A DNA stretch of 24,989 bases from an uncultured Clostridia bacterium (GCA_934157205.1 CAKPHJ010000018.1:1-24989); one strand, 5' to 3'; positions 6,364-15,272 are shown, counted from the first letter of the stretch. Made by a program: numbers and translations. The notes: generated from the letters alone by a model not told the origin.

Positions 6364-7660
6364 TTATTATTTCAATTGCATCAAATTCAATCTTTTTTTC
6401 TTCACCTGTTTGCATATTTTTCAAAGTAACTTTATTTTCTGCAATTTCATCTTCTCCAATAACAATAACATATGGAATTTGAAGTTTATCTGCATATTTA
6501 AATTTTGCCTTTATTTTTTTATTATCCAAATATACTTGTGTATTAATTCCTAAATTTCTAAGCTCTGTAGCCAAACTAACTGGCTTTTCCAAATTTTCAA
6601 TCATAGGAATTATCATAACTTTTGAAACTGATCTTTCTTTTGCTTTTATTAAATTTAATTCATTTAATTTATAAAATAATCTAGTTAAACCAATTGAAAT
6701 TCCCACTCCTGGTAATTTTTTATTTGTGTAATATTCAGCTAGATTTTCATATCTTCCTCCTGAACATACACTTCCTAATTCTCTGTAATCATTTAAAAAT
6801 GTTTCATATACAGTTCCTGTGTAGTAGTCTAATCCTCTAGCTATTGTTAAATCAATTTTAAAATTATTATCTGATATTCCAAATAATCTAACGTATTTTA
6901 CAACTGCTTCAATTTCTTCTATTCCTTTTTTATACATTTCATTTTGAAAATTTAATTCTTTTAATTTAGCTATTTTTTCGTCTGAAGTTCCACTTATTGA
7001 AATAAATTCTAATATTTTATTTATTCCATCTTTATTTATTTGTAATTTTTCTAATTCTTCAATAACTGCTTCTTTTCCTATTTTGTCTATTTTATCTATA
7101 ATTCTTAATATTTCAACAGCATTTTCATTTTGGTTTATTTCTTCAAATAAACCATTTAAAATCTTTCTGTTATTAATACAAATTGTAAAATTTTCAAATC
7201 CTAATTCTTTAAAAATAGAATATATAACACTAGGCATTTCTGCATCATTAATTATATCTAACTTTTCATCTCCAATAATGTCTATATCACATTGATAAAA
7301 TTCACGATATCTTCCTTTTTGTGGTCTTTCTCCGCGATAAACCTTACCAATTTGATATCTTCTAAATGGAAAACTTAAATTTCCATAATTTTTTGCTGTA
7401 TATTTTGCTAGTGGTACTGTTAAATCAAATCTAAGTGATAAGTCATTATCTCCTTTTGTAAATCTATATATTTGTTTTTCTGTTTCTCCACCAGCTTTTG
7501 CAAGTAATACGTCTGATAATTCTATTATTGGAGTATCTAATGGTAAAAAGCCAAATTTTTTATATGTATTTTCTATTTTATTTTTCATTTGTTCAAATTG
7601 TATTTGTTCATTTGGTAACAATTCCATTGTTCCAGCTAATGTTCTTGGCTCTGTTTTCAT
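6353..7660 (-). CDS. hisS: Histidyl-tRNA synthetase
   Basis: HisRS charges tRNA-His with histidine, using ATP, in the cytoplasm. The 435-residue length is typical. Class II motif 2 is seen in FPFRRYQIGKVYRGERPQKG. The two histidine-specific signatures are present (LTIARGLDYYTGTVYE and CSGGRYENL), as is motif 3 (GVGISIGLTRLF). The C-terminal anticodon-binding domain begins at about 340. It is the last gene of the minus-strand run recJ-rel-hydrolase-hisS. ATG 7660 is preceded by AAGGAG (7675-7670) and by the third copy of the pseudoknot motif, so it is probably controlled separately from the gene before it. The last codons are inside the right arm of the inverted-repeat element. Not HisZ, because both histidine motifs are intact. 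Confidence 0.95.
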   Translation of the reverse strand: MKTEPRTLAGTMELLPNEQIQFEQMKNKIENTYKKFGFLPLDTPIIELSDVLLAKAGGETEKQIYRFTKGDNDLSLRFDLTVPLAKYTAKNYGNLSFPFRRYQIGKVYRGERPQKGRYREFYQCDIDIIGDEKLDIINDAEMPSVIYSIFKELGFENFTICINNRKILNGLFEEINQNENAVEILRIIDKIDKIGKEAVIEELEKLQINKDGINKILEFISISGTSDEKIAKLKELNFQNEMYKKGIEEIEAVVKYVRLFGISDNNFKIDLTIARGLDYYTGTVYETFLNDYRELGSVCSGGRYENLAEYYTNKKLPGVGISIGLTRLFYKLNELNLIKAKERSVSKVMIIPMIENLEKPVSLATELRNLGINTQVYLDNKKIKAKFKYADKLQIPYVIVIGEDEIAENKVTLKNMQTGEEKKIEFDAIEIIKNI

Positions 7661-7669
7661 TATTTTATT

Positions 7670-7717
7670 CTCCTTATATAATATATTTAGGTTTTTAGAA
7701 GGATACCTATAAACCTT
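7670..7717 (-). promoter_or_regulatory. Pseudoknot motif, copy 3 (upstream of hisS)
   Basis: On the minus strand AAGG (7717-7714) pairs with CCTT (7702-7699). AGGT (7708-7705) pairs with ACCT (7692-7689), and the bridge is CTAAAA. The conserved AAATATATTA then leads to AAGGAG (7675-7670), 9 nt before the hisS ATG. It occupies nearly all of the 65 nt between the hydrolase gene and hisS. Confidence 0.6.
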
Positions 7718-7725
7718 ATTTTTTA

Positions 7726-8373
7726 TTAAAATTTTTTAGGTTTTAGTTCTAAATAAATTGGTTTTTCGTCTTTAATCATTGTCATCATTCCATGTCCTGG
7801 ATAAACAATTGTTTCGTCTGGTAATTTCATTAATTTATTTACAATTGAATCCATTATTTCTACTCTACTTGATGTAGGTAAATCTGTTCTGCCCCATGTT
7901 CCTCTAAATATTGTGTCTCCTGAAAATAAACATTTTTCTTTTTCACAATATAAACTACTTCCACCTTTAGTATGACCTGGTGTATGAATTACTTTAAATT
8001 CTAAATTTCCTAAATGAATTAAGTCTCCATCGTCTAATATAGAGTCCGCTTCTAATTCAATTTCTTCGCTTACAATATATGGTGATAAATTAATATCTGG
8101 ATTATTTAGTCCTTCACTGTCATCTCTATGAATTAATATTTTGCCACCACATCTTTTTTTTAATTCTACTACTCCCATTATATGGTCTGCATGACAATGT
8201 GTTAAATATATATATTTTAGTTTTGCTTCTAATATTTCTAACATATTACATATATTATCAACATCTCCTGCGGGGTCAATTACCATTGCTTCTTTTGATT
8301 CTTCATCTGCTATTATATAACAATTTGTAGGATCACCTATCCAAGTAACTATCTTTAGTTCTTTTAAAATCAT
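7726..8373 (-). CDS. Metallo-beta-lactamase-fold hydrolase (glyoxalase II-like)
   Basis: This is a 215-residue soluble hydrolase. The metal-binding motif THCHADH is at 58-64 (His59, His61, Asp63, His64). Further ligands are in HTPGHTKGGS, FSGDTIF and VYPGHG. Size and motifs match the hydroxyacylglutathione-hydrolase-like group, which hydrolyses thioesters or related esters. The substrate in this organism cannot be named from sequence. It begins 35 nt after rel with the site GGAAGG and probably shares its transcript. Homologues often sit between rel and hisS in Clostridia, suggesting long-standing co-transcription rather than a shared pathway. Confidence 0.85.
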   Translation of the reverse strand: MILKELKIVTWIGDPTNCYIIADEESKEAMVIDPAGDVDNICNMLEILEAKLKYIYLTHCHADHIMGVVELKKRCGGKILIHRDDSEGLNNPDINLSPYIVSEEIELEADSILDDGDLIHLGNLEFKVIHTPGHTKGGSSLYCEKEKCLFSGDTIFRGTWGRTDLPTSSRVEIMDSIVNKLMKLPDETIVYPGHGMMTMIKDEKPIYLELKPKKF

Positions 8374-8408
8374 TTTTTTACTTCCTTCCTTTTATTTAGA
8401 CCTTTATG

Positions 8409-10611
8409 CTATTTTGCCATTCTTCTTACTTCATATACACTATCTACTTTTCTAATAGCTTTTTGAACTTTATTTAATTCATCTAAATTTTCTACTTCTA
8501 AAGTTATGTCTATTATTGCAATTCTTTCTTTTGTTGTTTTTGTGTTTACACCAATAATTTTAGCTTTAGTATTTCCTATTTCTCTTAAAATATCCATTAA
8601 TAAACCTGTTCTGTCATTAGAATATACTTCAATATTAACTTGATAAGATACCTTTTCTTCGTTATACCATTCAACATCTATCATTCTATTTTCTTCTGAT
8701 AACAAGTCTTTAACATTTACACAGTCTTTTCTATGTACTGAAACACCTCTTCCTTTTGTTATGTACCCAACAATTTCATCTCCTGGAAGTGGATTACAAC
8801 ATTTAGAAAGTTTTACTAAGCAATTGTCAATTCCTTTAACAACAATTCCTGAACTAGAAGGTTTTGGTTTTCTTTGTTTTGATTTTACAAGTTCTTCTAT
8901 TTTTTCTTCTATGTTTTCTTCTTGATGTTCTTTTCTATATTCTTGCAACATTCTAGAAATTACTTTTACTGCTGAATTTGCACCAAAACCAACAGCAGAA
9001 TACATATCATCTATGTTTTTGTATTTGTATTTTTCAAGCATTGGTTCAATAAATTCTGTTTTGAATAAATCACTATGTAAAAATCCAATTCTTTTTAATT
9101 CTTTTTCTATTAATTCTTTTCCTCTTTCAATATTTTCAGACTTTTGAGCTTTTTTAAACCAACTTAAAATTTTATTTTTAGCTTTTGTGCTTTTTACAAA
9201 TTTAAGCCAATCTCTACTTGGTCCTTTTGAATTGTCTGAAGTTATTATTTCTATTATGTCTCCAGTTTTTAATTTTGTAATAATTGGCATCATTTTACTA
9301 TTTATTTTGCAACCTGTCATATGGTTTCCTACTTCAACATGTATAGCATAAGCAAAGTCTATTGGAGTGGCATCTCTTGGCAAAACTTTTATTTCTCCTC
9401 TAGGTGTAAATACATATACTTCATCTTCAAATAGTTCTGTTTTTAAGGTATTTAAAAATTCTTGTGGATCTTGCATGTCTTTTTGCCATTCAAGTGTTTC
9501 TCTAAGCCATGACAATTTATCTTCAGAAACTTTAACAGATTGTTTTTTTCCAAAATAACTTGCTTCTTTATAAGCCCAATGTGCAGCAATACCAAATTCT
9601 GCAACTCTGTGCATGTCCCATGTACGTATTTGAACTTCAAAAGGTGTTCCTCTGTCTCCAAGTAAAGTTGTATGTATTGATTGATACATATTTGGTTTTG
9701 GAACAGCAATATAGTCTTTAAATCTTCCTGGCATAGGTGTATACATTTCATGAACTACGCCTAATGCAGCATAACAGTCTTTAATTGAATTTACTAATAT
9801 ACGAAGTGCAAATAAATCATAAATTTGGTCAAGTGTTTTATTGTCTCTTTTCATTTTTCTATATATACTATATAAATGTTTTGCTCTTCCGAGTTACTTC
9901 AGCATCAATTTTTTGTTTTTTTAATTCAGCACGAATATCTGACATGATTTTTTCTATAAATTTAAGTCTTTCTTCTCTTTTTTTGTTTATACCTTCAACT
10001 AATTCATGATATTCTTCTGGATACAAATATTTAAAAGACAAATCTTCTAATTCCCATTTTAATGAATATAATCCAAGTCTATTTGCTAGTGGTGCATATA
10101 ATTCCATTGTTTCCTTAGCATTTGCAATTTGTCTGTCTCTTTTTAAAAATTTTAATGTTCTCATGTTGTGAAGTCTATCTGCTAATTTTATAAGAATAAC
10201 TCTTATATCTTTTCCCATAGCTAAAAACATTCTTCTGTAATCTTCAACTTGTCTTTCTTCTATTGTTTCAAATTGCATACTACTAAGTTTTGTAACACCT
10301 GCAACCATTTCTGCAATTTCTTCTCCAAATTCTCTTTTAATATCTTCATCTGTTGCTTCTGTATCTTCAACTACATCATGTAATAAAGCTGCACATATTG
10401 TGCTGTCATCTAGGCCTATATCTGCCAAAATAAAAGCAACATTAAGTGGATGTATAATGTATGGTTCTCCAGAACGTCTACATTGATTTCCATGATGACC
10501 TACTGCATAATTATATGCTTTCATTATTAGTTTAGTATCTATTTTTCTTGAATGTTCTTTTCTTTTTGAAATTACATCTTGAATTGTTATTTGCTGTCTT
10601 TCTTCTTTCAT
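8409..10611 (-). CDS. rel: Bifunctional (p)ppGpp synthetase/hydrolase Rel, interrupted by a +1 shift at CGG
   Basis: Rel makes and degrades the stringent-response alarmone (p)ppGpp. With one base skipped the product is 733 residues, a normal length. The hydrolase HD domain has LLHDVVEDT with His78, Asp79, Glu82 and Asp83. The synthetase domain opens with GRAKHLYSIYRKM, and the TGS domain is near VYVFTPRGEIKVLP. A cysteine-containing domain (SKCCNPLPGDEIVGY) and a C-terminal ACT domain follow. In the plain reading, frame 0 runs to codon 241, CGG (9891-9889), and stops six codons later at 9868. Skipping the C gives EVT-GRAKH, which is exactly the conserved sequence. The unshifted product (247 aa) would be hydrolase only. 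The site AAGGGGAG precedes ATG 10611. recJ ends 29 nt upstream. Confidence 0.9.
9889..9891 (-). other. Frameshift site in rel: in-frame CGG, +1
   Basis: The context on the minus strand is GTA-ACT-CGG-AAG in frame 0. Skipping the C gives GTA-ACT-GGA-AGA (V T G R), which matches Rel proteins. Without the shift translation ends at 9868. Confidence 0.85.
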
Positions 10612-10640
10612 AAAATCACTCCCCTTTATCTACTTGTTTG

Positions 10641-12333
10641 CTAATATGATTTCATTATGTCTTTTAAATTAATTTGAATATTACTAGCACCATTAAAATT
10701 GTTTATTTCTAAAACACCTGCAACATCTACTTTGTCTCCAATTTTATAATCATTTACTAGATTTCCTAAATTAAACCCTATAGCATTTACAATTGTATTG
10801 TTTTCTTTTAATGTCATTTTTATATGCTTTCCTTCTGATAAAGCTCTTATAGAATCTATTTTAAGGTTTTTAAATGCAAATATAGGCATTTTATTTCCTT
10901 CCCCAAATGGTTCTAATTGTTTTAAACTTTCGACCATTTCTTTATTTATATTTGATAAGCTTATTTTTGCATCTATATTTATTATTGGTAATATTTTATC
11001 TAGATTTGCTTTTTTAGCTATTTCTTCAAATTCTTCTTGAAACTTTTCAAAATTTTCTTTTTTTACTGTTATACCAACAGCCATACTATGTCCACCAAAT
11101 TTTTCTATTGTGTCTTGACATTTCATTAGTGCTTCATGTAGATCAAAACCTGGTATACTTCTTCCAGAACCTTTACCTATTTCGTCTTCTTCAAAGCTTA
11201 ATAATATACTTGGTTTAAAATACATTTCTGTTATTTTTGATGAAACAATTCCGTATTACTCCATGATGCCAATTTCTTCCTCCAACTATTATTGCACTTT
11301 TTTTATTAATATTATATTCTTCTATTTTTTTTACAGCACTTTCAAAGATTGCTTTTTCTGTTTCCTGTCTTTCTTTATTGTGCTTATTTAATTGTATTGT
11401 TAAATCATTTACTTTATTAATATCTTTTGAAAGTAATAATTCTAGAGCTTCTTCTGCTTTTCCCATTCTTCCACACGCATTTATTCTTGGAGCTACTCCA
11501 AAAGAAATTGCACTTGAATCTATTTTATTATATCCAGATGAATTTATAATTGATTTTAATCCTATATTTCTTGTTTGTTTAACTAATAGTAACCCTAATT
11601 TTGTAATAACTCTATTTTCATCAACAAGTGGAACAATGTCAGATATTGTTCCTATACATACAATATCTAAATATTTTAAATATGATTCTTCTGGCATATT
11701 TAGTTCTATTCCAAGGGCTTGAATTAATTTAAAAACAACTCCAACTCCTGCTAATTCTCTAAATGGATATTTACTTTCTTTTCTTTTATTGTCTACAACT
11801 GCTATGGCGTCTGGTATTTGATTTCCCGCTTCATGGTGATCTGTAACTATTGTTTCTATTCCTAGTTCTTTTGCATATTCAATTTCTTCTATTCCAGAAA
11901 TACCACAATCTACTGTTATCATTAAGTCACAACCATTGTCATATATTTTTTTAATTGCTTGTTTATTTAGTCCATACCCTTCTTCTAATCTGTTTGGTAT
12001 ATATGTTTTTACATTTAACCCTATTTCTGTTAAGAAACTTTTTAAAACTGTTATACTTGTTATTCCATCTACATCATAATCACCATAAATTGTTATTCTT
12101 TCTTTGTTTTCTATGGCTTTTTTGATTCTTGGTATTGCTTTTTCCATGTCTATCATTTGAAATGGGTCATGAAAGTCTATTCTTGTTGGTTTTAAAAATA
12201 GTTTTATTTTTTCTTCGTCTGTTATTCCTCTGTTGGCTAATATTGTTGCTAATAGTTTATTTATATGATATTTACTTGATATTTCTTCTATTTTGTTTTC
12301 GTCTTTTTCATATATTTGCCATTTTTTGTTCAT
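10641..12333 (-). CDS. recJ: Single-stranded-DNA exonuclease RecJ, interrupted by a +1 shift at CGG
   Basis: RecJ is a 5'-3' single-strand exonuclease of the DHH family acting in recombination and mismatch repair. With one base skipped it is 563 residues, the usual size. Motif I is IYGDYDVDGITS (Asp85, Asp87, Asp89). VDCGISG (141-147) and the signature TDHHEAG (164-170) follow, and the DHHA1 domain has GGRNWHHGVIG. Codon 361 is CGG (11253-11251). Skipping its C continues GVI-GIVSSKITEMYFKPSILLSFE, as in homologues, whereas frame 0 gives a dozen unrelated residues and a stop at 11215. The downstream half has a local ATG at 11225, but it lies mid-domain and has no reason to be a start. It has its own sigma-A promoter (12391-12364) and heads the rel-hisS run. 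Confidence 0.9.
11251..11253 (-). other. Frameshift site in recJ: in-frame CGG, +1
   Basis: The frame 0 context is GTA-ATA-CGG-AAT. Skipping the C gives GTA-ATA-GGA-ATT-GTT (V I G I V), the conserved DHHA1 sequence. Confidence 0.85.
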
Positions 12334-12363
12334 TTTCCTCTCCTAAAATAAAAATTTAATATT

Positions 12364-12391
12364 ATTTTATCATAAATTTTACTGATGTCAA
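12364..12391 (-). promoter_or_regulatory. Sigma-A-type promoter for recJ
   Basis: On the minus strand a perfect TTGACA (12391-12386) is 16 bp from TAAAAT (12369-12364), which is preceded by TGA. It lies just ahead of recJ and is the clearest promoter for the recJ-rel-hydrolase-hisS run. Confidence 0.65.
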
Positions 12392-12446
12392 ATGTTTTTG
12401 ACAAGTTGTGCAAGCGAATTTTGCTTTGCAAATTTTTGTACATTAT

Positions 12447-12470
12447 AAAAAGGAACCCCAATGGGGTTCC
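12447..12470 (-). terminator. Intrinsic terminator after the zinc-finger gene
   Basis: GGAACCCC (12452-12459) and GGGGTTCC (12463-12470) form a perfect 8 bp GC-rich stem with a 3-base loop. On the minus strand it is followed by TTTTT. Confidence 0.85.
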
Positions 12471-12483
12471 CTTCCAGTGCTTA

Positions 12484-12687
12484 TCATCTTGCACGATGAT
12501 ACTTATATTTCATCTCTTTCTTTCTCTCTTTCTCGCTAATTCTCTCTCTATTAATTCTATAAGTGCTTACCACCTTCGGAATCTTTCCCGATCCAAAGCA
12601 CATATCACACACATACGTCTCTTTTTCCGCGCTAATTGTTCCTTTACCATCGCATAAAAAGCACTTCACCATTTTTACTTTAGCCAT
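12484..12687 (-). CDS. Small DnaJ-type zinc-finger protein
   Basis: A 67-residue basic protein with two CxxCxGxG repeats: CFLCDGKG (Cys9, Cys12) and CDMCFGSG (Cys27, Cys30). Together these can bind one zinc ion like half of the DnaJ cysteine-rich domain. The C-terminal third is rich in Lys, Arg and Glu and probably helical. There is no J domain. Similar tiny proteins exist in Firmicutes and phages, but no role is established that I know of; protein or nucleic-acid binding is an inference. The gene is richer in G and C than its neighbours and is framed by its own promoter and a strong terminator, suggesting a self-contained, possibly acquired, unit. AGGAGG precedes the ATG at 12687. Confidence 0.75.
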   Translation of the reverse strand: MAKVKMVKCFLCDGKGTISAEKETYVCDMCFGSGKIPKVVSTYRINRERISEKERKKEMKYKYHRAR

Positions 12688-12756
12688 AAAAAGACCTCCT
12701 CCCCCTAATTAGGGCACGAAATTATAACAACCTGGACACCTCATGGTGCCACTCGC
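12688..12756 (-). promoter_or_regulatory. Structured leader of the zinc-finger gene
   Basis: The predicted 69 nt leader contains GGCACC followed by GGTGTCC, which can form a hairpin. Its GGCAC can instead pair with a later GTGCC. A 12 bp palindrome, CCCTAATTAGGG, abuts the AGGAGG site. The alternative pairings could control access of ribosomes. Confidence 0.4.
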
Positions 12757-12761
12757 GTTAT

Positions 12762-12790
12762 ATTATACACCATTTATTCTTAAATTGCAA
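12762..12790 (-). promoter_or_regulatory. Sigma-A-type promoter for the zinc-finger gene
   Basis: On the minus strand TTGCAA (12790-12785) is 17 bp from a perfect TATAAT (12767-12762). The -35 lies inside the last codons of fabI. Confidence 0.6.
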
Positions 12791-13553
12791 GCTTTGTAGA
12801 AAAACCATTATCAACATGTATAATTTCACCTGTTATTGCTGAAGCCATTTCACTAAGTAAAAATGCTGTCACATCTCCAACCTGTTTTGCTGTAACATTT
12901 TTATGTAATGGTGCTTTTTCTGAAACAACATCTAATATATCACCAAAATCTTTTATTCCTTTAGCAGACAATGTTTTTATTGGTCCTGCAGAAATTGCAT
13001 TTATTCTATATCCGTCTTTTCCTAAATCATTTGCTAAATATCTTACACTTGCTTCTAGTGCTGCCTTTGCAACTCCCATAACATTATATCCTTCAACTAC
13101 TTTTTCTGCACCATAATATGTATATGCAACAATACTTGCAGATTCATTTAACATTTGCTTTTCTCTAGCCATTCTTACTATTGCTACTAAAGAATAAGCA
13201 CTTACATCTTGTGCATGTGCATAACCATTTCTTGATGTTAAAATATAATCATTTCTTAAATCTTCTGTATATGCATGTGCTATTGCATGTAAAATACCAT
13301 CAATTTTTCCATGGTCTTTTTTTATTTGTTCTAAACAATTATCTATATCTTCATCTTTACTTACATCATTGCAAATATACAAACTTGCAGATGGTATTTC
13401 TTCTACTAAACTTTTTACTTTCTCATAGCTACCTTCTGAACATGTGCATATAATTTGGGCTCCTTGTTCACATGCAGATTTAACAGCTCCCCATGCAATA
13501 CTCCACTTATTTCTTACTCCCATTACTACTATTTTTTTATTTTCTAAAATCAT
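12780..13553 (-). CDS. fabI: Enoyl-[acyl-carrier-protein] reductase FabI
   Basis: FabI performs the last reduction of each round of type II fatty-acid synthesis, using NADH or NADPH. The short-chain-dehydrogenase fold starts with the nucleotide-binding VVMGVRNKWSIAWG. The catalytic residues are in YNVMGVAKA, Tyr156 and Lys163, with Tyr146 upstream, in the same numbering as E. coli FabI. The chosen start is ATG 13553: AGGAGGAG lies 7-9 nt upstream and the ATG follows the accA stop by one base, the mark of translational coupling. The longer frame starting at 13595 would add 14 lysine-rich residues overlapping accA and is less likely. The product is 257 aa. It is the last gene of accD-accA-fabI. 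Confidence 0.93.
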   Translation of the reverse strand: MILENKKIVVMGVRNKWSIAWGAVKSACEQGAQIICTCSEGSYEKVKSLVEEIPSASLYICNDVSKDEDIDNCLEQIKKDHGKIDGILHAIAHAYTEDLRNDYILTSRNGYAHAQDVSAYSLVAIVRMAREKQMLNESASIVAYTYYGAEKVVEGYNVMGVAKAALEASVRYLANDLGKDGYRINAISAGPIKTLSAKGIKDFGDILDVVSEKAPLHKNVTAKQVGDVTAFLLSEMASAITGEIIHVDNGFSTKLAI

Positions 13554-13554
13554 T

Positions 13555-14349
13555 TTATATTTCTCCTCCTCTATATTTTTTATATCTTTTTTCAATTAAT
13601 TCATTTTCAGATTTTTTTTGTAATTCTTTAATATTTTCTATTATACATTTTTTTATTTGTTTTGTAACATTTTCAAAATCATTTTGAGCACCATTTTTAG
13701 GTTCTTTTATTATTTCATCTATAATACCTAATTTTTTTAAATCTTCGGCTGTCATTTTCATATTTTCAGCTGCTTGTTTTGCCTTGCTTGAATCTTTATA
13801 TAAAATACTTGCAAAACCTTCAGGTGATAATATTGAATATACAGCATTTTCTAGCATAACAATTTTATCTCCAACCGAAATTGCTAATGCCCCTCCACTT
13901 GAGCCTTCTCCTATTACTATACATATTATTGGAACTTTTAGTCTAGACATTTCCATTATATTTCTGGCTATTGCTTCTCCTTGTCCTCTTTCTTCTGCAC
14001 CAATTCCTGGATAAGCACCAGGTGTATCTATAAATGTAATTATTGGTCTTTTAAACTTTTCTGCTTGTTTCATAAGCCTTAATGCTTTTCTATATCCCTC
14101 AGGATTTGGCATTCCAAAGTTTCTTTCAATATTTTCTTTAGCATTTTTACCTTTTTGCTCACCTATAACTGTTACAGCAATTCCATTTAAAACTGCTATT
14201 CCACCAATTATAGATTTATCATCTGAAAATAGTCTATCACCATGAAGTTCTATAAAATCTTCAAAAATTTTATTAATATAGTCTAAGGCTTTTGGACGCT
14301 CTGACTGTCTTGCTAATAAAACTCTATCCCATGCAGATATTTTATTCAT
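13555..14349 (-). CDS. accA: Acetyl-CoA carboxylase carboxyltransferase, alpha subunit
   Basis: AccA pairs with AccD to move the carboxyl group from carboxybiotin to acetyl-CoA, forming malonyl-CoA, the first committed step of fatty-acid synthesis. The protein has 264 residues, a little shorter than the E. coli enzyme at the N-terminus, as in many clostridia. Conserved segments are ELHGDRLF, GIAVTVIGEQKG, RNFGMPNPEGYRKALRLM, FIDTPGAYPGIGAEERGQ and the acyl-CoA oxyanion region GEGSSGGALAI. AAGGAGAG precedes ATG 14349. accD ends 27 nt upstream, and the stop is one base from the fabI start. Ser-Val in SVGDK is encoded TCG-GTT, where CGG is out of frame. Confidence 0.93.
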   Translation of the reverse strand: MNKISAWDRVLLARQSERPKALDYINKIFEDFIELHGDRLFSDDKSIIGGIAVLNGIAVTVIGEQKGKNAKENIERNFGMPNPEGYRKALRLMKQAEKFKRPIITFIDTPGAYPGIGAEERGQGEAIARNIMEMSRLKVPIICIVIGEGSSGGALAISVGDKIVMLENAVYSILSPEGFASILYKDSSKAKQAAENMKMTAEDLKKLGIIDEIIKEPKNGAQNDFENVTKQIKKCIIENIKELQKKSENELIEKRYKKYRGGEI

Positions 14350-14376
14350 ATTTTATCACTCTCTCCTTATAATTTT

Positions 14377-15235
14377 TTAACTTTTATTTAGTGTATGTAG
14401 TTCAAGAATTTTTGCAAGTGTATGTTTCATGTCTTTTCTTTCTACTATTTTATCTATAAAACCATGTTCTAATAAAAATTCTGATTTTTGAAATCCTTCT
14501 GGTAATTTTTGCTTTATTGTTTGTTCAATAACTCTTGGTCCAGCAAAACCTATTAAAGCTTTAGGTTCTGCCAAGATAATATCACCTAAACTTGCAAAAC
14601 TTGCAGTTACACCTCCTGTTGTTGGATCTGTTAATACAGAAATATATAATATTCCGCTCTTCATTTAATTTTGCTATAGCACTTGAAGTTTTAGCCATTT
14701 GCATTAAAGACTTTATTCCTTCTTGCATTCTAGCACCTCCAGATACACAAAACATTATAAATGGTAATTTTTTATTTATAGCTGTTTCTATTGCAAGAGT
14801 TATTCTTTCTCCAACAGTTTCGCCCATACTTCCCATCATAAAATTACCATCCATAACTCCTAGTACAACATCATAGCCCTCTATTTTACATACTCCACAT
14901 TTAACAGCTTCATCCATTTTAGTTTTTTCTTTTAATGTTTCTATTTTTTTAGTATACCCTTCAAAATTAAGTGGGTTTTTTGTTTGAATATTTGCACCTA
15001 TTTCTTGAAATGTATTTTCATCAACTATTTGACTTATTCTTCTTCTAGCAGATAATCTAAAATGTTTACCACAATTAGGACAAACACTTAAATTTTTATG
15101 TAATTCTTCTTTATATATTATTTCCTTACATACATCACATTTAACCCATTTTCCTATCATCATGTCTGAAGCTTTTTTATTTTTGTTTTTGATTTTTTCT
15201 TCTTCATTTATTTTTTTTACTTTGTCTATAACCAT
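14377..15235 (-). CDS. accD: Acetyl-CoA carboxylase carboxyltransferase, beta subunit, interrupted by a +1 shift at CGG
   Basis: AccD is the zinc-ribbon partner of AccA. With one base skipped it is 285 residues, the normal length. The N-terminal ribbon has Cys33, Cys36, Cys52 and Cys55 (CDVC and CPNC). The crotonase-like core includes GGARMQEGIKSLMQMAKTSS and, after the shift, LTDPTTGGVTASFASLGD and FAGPRVIEQT. Codon 194 is CGG (14656-14654). Frame 0 then gives an unrelated tail ending at 14582. Skipping the C gives AKLNEE-GILYISVLTDPTTGG, which is the family sequence. A local ATG at 14664 gives the downstream piece only, without a catalytic partner half. Essential genes are not expected to be broken, so decoding rather than decay is likely. 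First gene of accD-accA-fabI. Confidence 0.9.
14654..14656 (-). other. Frameshift site in accD: in-frame CGG, +1
   Basis: The frame 0 context is GAA-GAG-CGG-AAT. Skipping the C gives GAA-GAG-GGA-ATA-TTA (E E G I L), restoring the conserved sequence before LTDPTTGG. Confidence 0.85.
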
Positions 15236-15272
15236 TTCCTAGCCTCCTAGTCATTACTTATAAATTTATTTT

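Noticed and set aside
1922..7717. preQ1-I riboswitch for the three pseudoknot motifs
   Set aside because: Size and topology are similar and the A-rich bridge is reminiscent, but the ligand-pairing C and the usual loop are not recognisable, and the downstream genes are unrelated to queuosine.
7660..7726. T-box leader for hisS
   Set aside because: The space is only 65 nt, with no T-box sequence, specifier stem or terminator/antiterminator pair.
13554..13595. Longer fabI start at 13595
   Set aside because: It overlaps accA and lacks a site, whereas ATG 13553 has AGGAGGAG upstream and gives E. coli-like residue numbering.
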